From: Actinostola sp. cb2023
Taxonomy: Eukaryota; Cnidaria; Anthozoa; Actiniaria; Actinostolidae
Direction of reading: 5' to 3'
DNA: 64,000 nucleotides
NCBI GenBank assembly: GCA_033675265.1
Contig: JAUJYZ010000077.1
Location: forward strand, 373,528 to 437,527
Below, one piece after another: positions 60,701 to 64,000 of this stretch; position 1 is the first letter of the stretch, and each line of letters opens with the position of its first letter. A program made the position numbers and the translations under genes. Below the pieces are notes generated by a model that was given only the letters and a program-made list of their open reading frames with translations, was not told the origin of the DNA and ran no database searches.

Positions 60701-62499
60701 GCGAAGTATTCTTTGCACACTGAATCCAATACCTTAAATAATGTAAGTAGAATAAAAGGAAAAGATTGTTATCCATCCCAAACTGCCGGTAAAGTGCACA
60801 AGAGAAGTTCTCAGAACATTTATATTATCTTTACTTCAGGTCCGCAGCCCCCAAGAGAGACCTCAGAAGTTTGCAAGAGGCTTTGGCCTCGATACAGCCA
60901 TAGGGCAGCAACCTTCCCTCTCAACCCCTGCATTCCTACCTAAGGTACGAACCCCTGTTATATTTTACAATCTTGGATCATTTCTCATTTCCATGCTCTT
61001 CCCCTCCTGAGAAGAGGAGAGGAGTCTGGGAATGAGCATCGCTTGACTCGCACCTGTTTGAGAAAAGGAGTACATAAGGTAGCCAACTCCAAAGTGTCAT
61101 GGTTGTATTTATATCCTCACGCCTTTTCGTCAACAGAAATCTCCATCACCAACACCGTTCACCGAGACAAGGTGAGTTTTGCGTCATTCTACAATTTTGG
61201 AGACTGGAGACGAGTGAAGAAAACAATAGCTACCTACCAAATATGGAATTACATTACCAAATATGGAATTACAGAAATTCCATACATGGAATCACATTAC
61301 CATATAAGGAGTTTTTTGGGTCAGAACACGAGCGTCTTCTGCTTCTTCTTGTAATCACGTGTGTGTTGAAGAAAACAATAGCTACCTACCAAATATGGAA
61401 TTGCATTGCCATATATGGAATTACAGAAATTCCATATATGGAATCACATTACCATATAAGGAGATTTTTGGGTCAGAACACGAGCGTCTTCTAATTTTAG
61501 CTTGAAGTGTTTTTTTATGTTGCAGTTCTCTCTTCAACAATTCATCTCATGGTGCCATCGGTGGTCCTATTGAAAGACCATCATTCCTCGCTACACCACA
61601 AGTAGCCCAGTACTCTTTATTTCAGTCTGGATGGAAGGCACCGCTGACCTCTGCCTTTGGTTCAACAGGTCAGTAGTATACCACCCCTCAAAATCCCACT
61701 ATCCTTGGGCTACCTGTGGTACACCATATACCACCCCACAAACATTCCACTCTCCTTGGGCTATCTGTGGCACGCCAAGGGACTTACCACAGGTAGCCCA
61801 GTATTCTTTATTTCAATCTGGATGGAAGGCACCGCTGACCTCTGCCTTTGGCTCAACAGGTCAGTAGTATACCACCCCACAAAATGCCACTCTCCTTGGG
61901 CTACCTGTGGTACACCATATACCACACCACAAACATCCACTCTCCTTGGGCTACCTGTGGCACGCCAAGGGACTTACCACAGAGAGCCCAGTTTCTTATA
62001 TTTAATGCATTGTTACTTCAGGATCTTCTCAGTCGTCTCCTATTGAAAGGCCATCACCACATGACCTATCACCAATAGGGCAAACCTACTCTAATCAAGG
62101 GCCGTTATCCGTATCACCAGGAGAGTACCATTCTCCAAATAGCGTGATGACAACATTTCCAGGTACTTCAAGGTCCCAGGGCTACTCTACTCCATCCCCA
62201 GGACCTCTCGATGGATTTGGTCTGAGTGAAAACTGGGGCTCGGGAGTCTGGGGCCCAGCCAAGACCAGTTCTTCAGCGGCAGCTGCTATCCATGCTCCAC
62301 CACAACAAGCCCAGGTATTTGCAAGGTTTAGTTTTCTCGGGATAAACTTATAATAAACAGGGATATTTACTTTTAATTGTAGTCTATGTGGAGTCAAGAT
62401 ATATCACCAAGTCAAGGAATGTCACCAAGTCAAGGAATGTCACCGCTGCAGCAACTGCTTCATGACCAACAGAAACGCAAGGACCACAACGGCACGTGA
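50503..62499 (+). CDS. SMG7: SMG7, nonsense-mediated mRNA decay factor
   Basis: Exons: 50,503-50,540; 50,643-50,674; 51,115-51,166; 51,703-51,771; 52,142-52,202; 52,583-52,657; 53,118-53,196; 54,040-54,129; 54,427-54,498; 54,807-54,884; 55,463-55,534; 56,536-56,618; 56,736-56,785; 57,205-57,345; 57,988-58,018; 58,529-58,676; 58,798-58,868; 59,121-59,181; 59,996-60,100; 60,664-60,742; 60,840-60,944; 61,137-61,171; 61,526-61,668; 62,022-62,314; 62,383-62,499. About 726 residues. The N-terminal 14-3-3-like/TPR domain shows RQAEVLRASLR, DKKVEQDLW, LSLFLEAASGFY, CLVHLGD, FYRHALVLIPSNGQPYNQLA and KFPAAS-like sequence, then an EST1-type helical region. The Ser/Pro/Gln-rich tail ends with QQLLHDQQKRK. 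SMG7 binds phosphorylated UPF1 and recruits decay enzymes in the cytoplasm. Exon 10 needs one extra base to keep frame. Exon 4 is uncertain because a second copy lies at 51,988. Confidence 0.93.
51703..51771 (+). other. SMG7: SMG7 exon 4, copy 1 (used in the model)
   Basis: Reading phase 2 to 2 gives a segment ending LLLLLDKKVEQDL, followed by an intact donor TTGTAAGT. The 5' half (IFIQEHPSND) does not resemble the family sequence LQDLY; it appears frame-shifted, with the frame restored by using the second of two nearby AG acceptors (51,701-51,702). Confidence 0.6.
51800..51900. repeat. CTTC-rich simple repeat between the exon-4 copies
   Basis: CCTTCCTTCCTTCC tracts with ATT-rich flanks. Another CATT/ATTC tract lies at 51,245-51,290. 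Confidence 0.7.
51988..52059 (+). pseudogene. SMG7: SMG7 exon 4, copy 2 (donor lost)
   Basis: A tandem copy of the preceding exon. The 5' half gives LQDLYKS, matching what I recall of the family, and the 3' half gives DKKVEQDL in the same frame, but the donor reads TTGATTAGC instead of TTGTAAGT. Without a usable donor in the right phase it cannot be spliced normally to exon 5. Confidence 0.65.
52323..52432. repeat. Perfect-looking hairpin of about 110 bp
   Basis: TTAGCCTGCGTAGCGGCGCT on the left and AGCCGCTATGCAGGCTAA on the right. The centre GGAAGGGGATCCCCTTCC is a palindrome. It lies in SMG7 intron 5. Confidence 0.8.
52700..52965 (+). mobile_element. tRNA-derived SINE
   Basis: A tRNA-like head GGGTCGAGTGGTGAGAGCAC (box A type) followed by a box-B-like region, then the body GTGAGTTGAGTTTGTCAG, with TCGTTCTCTCCCTTCATTCG repeated twice, and TTTTCTCCGGGTATTCTGG before CCTCCCTCAGTAAAA. 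This body type is familiar from coral and anemone genomes. It lies in SMG7 intron 6. Confidence 0.75.
53340..53742. mobile_element. Large foldback with arms of about 180 bp
   Basis: The left arm includes CACAGGTAGCCCAAGGTATC and AGCCAATGAACTCTAACCTT; the right arm includes AAGGTTAGAGTTCATTGGCT and GATACCTTGGGCTACCTGTG. The spacer is only about 40 bp. It lies in SMG7 intron 7. Confidence 0.88.
54560..54650. repeat. A-rich low-complexity tract
   Basis: A runs interrupted by AAAAGC and AATAATAAAA units lie in SMG7 intron 9. Confidence 0.8.
54940..55430. mobile_element. TIR element of about 490 bp
   Basis: The left end ACAGTTGTTTTTACATTACT runs into ACCGCGCCATGTTGCGAAGT; the right end has CTTCGCAACACGGCGCGGT followed by the complement of the left end. 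Arms are about 90 bp, with a non-palindromic middle. It lies in SMG7 intron 10. Confidence 0.8.
55550..55740. repeat. ATC-rich impure microsatellite
   Basis: CATCATCATCAT blocks with CATCACATCATTGCA-like spacers. Related blocks recur at 56,325-56,475. Confidence 0.75.
55741..55876. repeat. Foldback TTACAGTTAGAGTTGTGTAA
   Basis: TTACAGTTAGAGTTGTGTAA on the left mirrors TTACACAACTCTAACTGTAA on the right, with ACGAGTCTTGCCG-type pairing inward. Confidence 0.8.
56786..57165. repeat. GTGAGTGGTCGAGTGATTGA minisatellite at an SMG7 donor
   Basis: Units of 4, 8 and 12 bp made from GAGTGAGTGGTCGAGTGATT run for about 380 bp. The first bases, GTGAGT, are the splice donor of exon 13 itself. Long Ser/Thr/His minus-strand frames here are artefacts. 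Confidence 0.9.
57440..57837. repeat. ATG/GAT impure microsatellite
   Basis: GATGATGATGGTGATGAT-type repeats run for about 400 bp in SMG7 intron 14, giving false His-rich frames on the minus strand. Confidence 0.93.
57838..57905 (-). repeat. Retroposon 3' tail, reverse orientation
   Basis: ATT units, then TCTTTATTTATATAGCGCTA, and AATAGCGCTTTACAG on the other side. It matches the tail at 30,535-30,618. Confidence 0.5.
58041..58259. mobile_element. MITE family A, copy 2
   Basis: The ends are TAGAGTCGTTTTCATATGAG and CATACAAACACGACTCTA. It shares ATTCTGATTGGTTGAG and CTGTGATTGGTTGAATA with copy 1 at 16,661. It lies in SMG7 intron 15. Confidence 0.85.
59478..59830. mobile_element. Foldback MITE family B, copy 2
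   Basis: It shares the ends AATGAGGGTTTATCATGTAA and AAATTATGTGATAAACCCT and the arm AAAAGATCGCTCCACAAATT with copy 1 at 43,696. It lies in SMG7 intron 18. Confidence 0.85.
60158..60306. repeat. Foldback in SMG7 intron 19
   Basis: GTGTAGCTGCACAAATTGTC pairs with the complement of GACTTTTGTGCAGCTACATG. CCTGGCTATTGTT pairs with AACAATAGCCAGG. Confidence 0.75.
60325..60412 (+). repeat. tRNA-like SINE head
   Basis: GTGACGTAGTTGGTTAGTGT resembles a tRNA box A; CACGACCTCACATCC is a poor box B. The arms do not fold as a tRNA, so it is read as a SINE fragment. Confidence 0.4.
61200..61495. repeat. Tandem duplication of about 160 bp in SMG7 intron 22
   Basis: Two copies share GAAGAAAACAATAGCTACCT, TTCCATACATGGAATCACA-type palindromes, and GGGTCAGAACACGAGCGTCT. 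Confidence 0.85.
61670..61995 (+). repeat. Tandem duplication of the end of SMG7 exon 23 and its intron
   Basis: The last 67 bases of exon 23 (from GTAGCCCAGTA to GGTTCAACAG) recur at 61,795-61,861, preceded by CTTACCACAG (acceptor-like) and followed by the same donor GTCAGTAG. The following intron sequence with ACTCTCCTTGGGCTACCTG is also repeated, and a third, decayed fragment begins near 61,984. Adding 67 bases would shift the frame of exon 24. Confidence 0.85.
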
Positions 62500-62834
62500 T
62501 TGACACGAAGATATTTAGTAGTTGCCACGTGATCAACACGTGATCTACTCAATGGTTCAAAATGGCGGCAAGATTTTGCTTATCTATGCACATGGCGTAC
62601 AAGGACTTGACCCCCTAGGGAATAACACGACGACATAGTCAAACTATCGTGCATGCTTTGGTTCGATATTGTCCTGTGTATAAACATATCCACGGTATGA
62701 CTATCGAGACTTCCCTCGGAAAGTAGATGGACTTTTCAGTCCTACTTTCTACTTTGATACCAGCTCGAATTCTCTACGGATAGGCAGTGAAGGTTAGTTA
62801 CTCTTTGTTGACTAAAACACCACCTAGCCTAGGA

Positions 62835-62840
62835 AATAAA
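62835..62840 (+). terminator. SMG7 poly(A) signal
   Basis: AATAAA in CTAGGAAATAAAACTTTG, followed by TTGTGTATTTGTTT about 20 bases later. This gives a 3' UTR of about 360 bp. Confidence 0.6.
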
Positions 62841-62879
62841 ACTTTGAGGAAAACAACAAATTGTGTATTTGTTTAAAGG

Positions 62880-63235
62880 GTATTGCTGGGTTTCACGGGA
62901 CGTCATGGCGGCCATGTTGGTTACCGATAATAAAGCATTCCTCATTAACTTCTCTTGTTTTTCACCAACCACGTGACGTCATGGCGGTCATGTTGGTTCC
63001 CGATAACAAAGCATTCCTCATTAGCTTCTCTTGTTTGTTCCACCAACCACGTGACGTCATGGCGGCCATGTTTGTTCCCGATAACAAAGCATTCCTCATT
63101 AGCTACTCTTGTTTGTACCACCAACCACGTGACGTCATGGCGGCCATGTTGGTTCCCGATAATAAAGCATTCCTCATTAGCTTCACTTGTTTGTTCAACC
63201 AACATGGCCGCTGCGTCTTTGTACTTTAAATCTCC
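62880..63235. repeat. 78-bp tandem array with CACGTGACGTCATGGCGG core
   Basis: Four units, spaced 78 bp (62,964, 63,042, 63,120). Each contains ACCACGTGACGTCATGG, GCGGCCATGTTGGTTCC and GATAACAAAGCATTCCTCA. Since 78 is a multiple of three, one frame stays open across the array. A diverged inverted copy is near 13,620-13,720. Confidence 0.9.
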
Positions 63236-63257
63236 AGGGATTGATTACAAACCAGCT

Positions 63258-63568
63258 ATACAGCTATTTCAAAAAAGGTTGGTGAAGGTTTTGTTGCATC
63301 TTATTATTATTATCAATATTATTATTATCTTACATCTTGCATGCCAAGCCCGAAATGCACTATGGGCAATGTGAATGAAATCAGCGAAAGGTCACAACAA
63401 TTATGGACTCTGGGAATTTTCCCAAACTTTGTCTTCGCAATATGGAGCCGGCATATTTTCTTCTGTATGTGCATGCTGACATTATTTACATATGACCCAC
63501 AATACATTTCGGGCTTGGTATGCAAGATGCAACAAAACCTACCACCTTTTTTGAAATAGCTGTATATG
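63258..63568. mobile_element. Foldback MITE, TATACAGCTATTTCAAAAAA termini
   Basis: The left end TATACAGCTATTTCAAAAAA and the right end TTTTTTGAAATAGCTGTATA are inverted repeats, with inner arms TTTTGTTGCATCTT / AAGATGCAACAAAA and AAGCCCGAAATG / CATTTCGGGCTT. No coding capacity. Confidence 0.88.
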
Positions 63569-63606
63569 GTCGAACACCAGTTATCAATGTCCCAAAATCA
63601 TTGTCA

Positions 63607-63672
63607 GTATGATACCGGAACCCCTATTAAGCGGCCGTTTGCCCGAACGTGGCCGCTTAATAGGGGTTCGAC
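63607..63672. repeat. Hairpin GGAACCCCTATTAAGCGGCC
   Basis: GAACCCCTATTAAGCGGCC and GGCCGCTTAATAGGGGTTC pair around a short loop. It is related to the termini of the element at 13,271. Confidence 0.8.
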
Positions 63673-64000
63673 TAGTTTCGAAATTTCGTCCAACTCACTG
63701 ACCAAATATGGTAGTTTTATTTTCGTATAAATGTTCTTAACTGAACAGACCTACATGTATAAAACAAAATTATATAAGTAGCACTTCTCAGGGGCGGATC
63801 TAAGGGGGGGGGGGGCATGGGGGGCCGATGGGGGGCCCCCCCCCCCCCCCCCCCCTCCCTCCCCCTTTGAGTTGGGCCCGATACATATTCGCTCACGTCT
63901 CCCCACCATTTGATGCCCAGAATGGATGGAAATTGCATTTTCGAGCTTCTAGATTTCAAGAAGAAGGGGCCTTAGTGCACCCCCCTTTCAAAATCTCTAG
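63673..64000. other. Window end with G/C-tract element, no gene seen
   Basis: A G run near 63,806 and a C run near 63,837-63,856 resemble the bounded elements at 29.5, 30.1 and 34.1 kb. The element is cut off by the window edge or is partial. Confidence 0.45.

Noticed and set aside
62861..63374. Repeat protein with VPDNKAF units
   Set aside because: The frame stays open only because the repeat unit is 78 bp; the same peptide appears in the inverted copy at 13.6 kb, and no exon signals or conservation are visible.

Overview
The window reads as nuclear DNA of an early-branching animal, most likely an anthozoan cnidarian such as a coral or sea anemone. This is inferred from AT-rich, intron-rich genes with GT-AG splicing, animal gene families (a nuclear receptor, pappalysin, SMG7, TXNL4B), a coral-type tRNA-derived SINE and a very high load of short foldback elements. 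There are no bacterial operons, ribosome-binding sites or CRISPR arrays.

Layout. Positions 1 to about 12,397 are one satellite array of 65/73-bp monomers with irregular higher-order structure. From 12.4 to 16.4 kb there are foldback elements, an 11-bp minisatellite and no recognisable gene. A four-exon nuclear receptor gene lies on the minus strand (16,383-25,815). Its last intron is almost entirely a 17-bp minisatellite. Head to head with it, 517 bp away, is a complete three-exon TXNL4B gene (26,333-28,661, plus strand). From 28.7 to 35.7 kb there are G/C-tract foldback elements and two decayed reverse-transcriptase fragments. A PAPPA-type metalloprotease follows (35,759-48,268, plus strand, ten coding exons, 1,602 codons). 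Several of its introns are swollen by different tandem repeats and foldbacks. SMG7, a nonsense-mediated-decay factor, occupies 50,503-62,499 (plus strand, 25 coding exons), with an intronic SINE, minisatellites, two partly duplicated exons and one apparent frameshift. The window ends in further foldbacks and a 78-bp tandem array.

The four genes have unrelated jobs: transcription control, pre-mRNA splicing, extracellular proteolysis of IGF-binding-protein type substrates, and RNA surveillance. Nothing suggests they act as a unit. The receptor/TXNL4B pair probably shares a promoter region. Exon structures were assembled by hand from splice consensus, reading-frame phase and remembered family similarity; the receptor, TXNL4B and PAPPA models keep frame from start to stop.

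The most unusual signals are hammerhead-ribozyme-like motifs (one just downstream of the TXNL4B stop on the sense strand), reciprocal decay of a duplicated SMG7 exon, a minisatellite built from splice-donor-like GTGAGT units starting at an SMG7 donor, and a nuclear receptor with a six-residue D-box.
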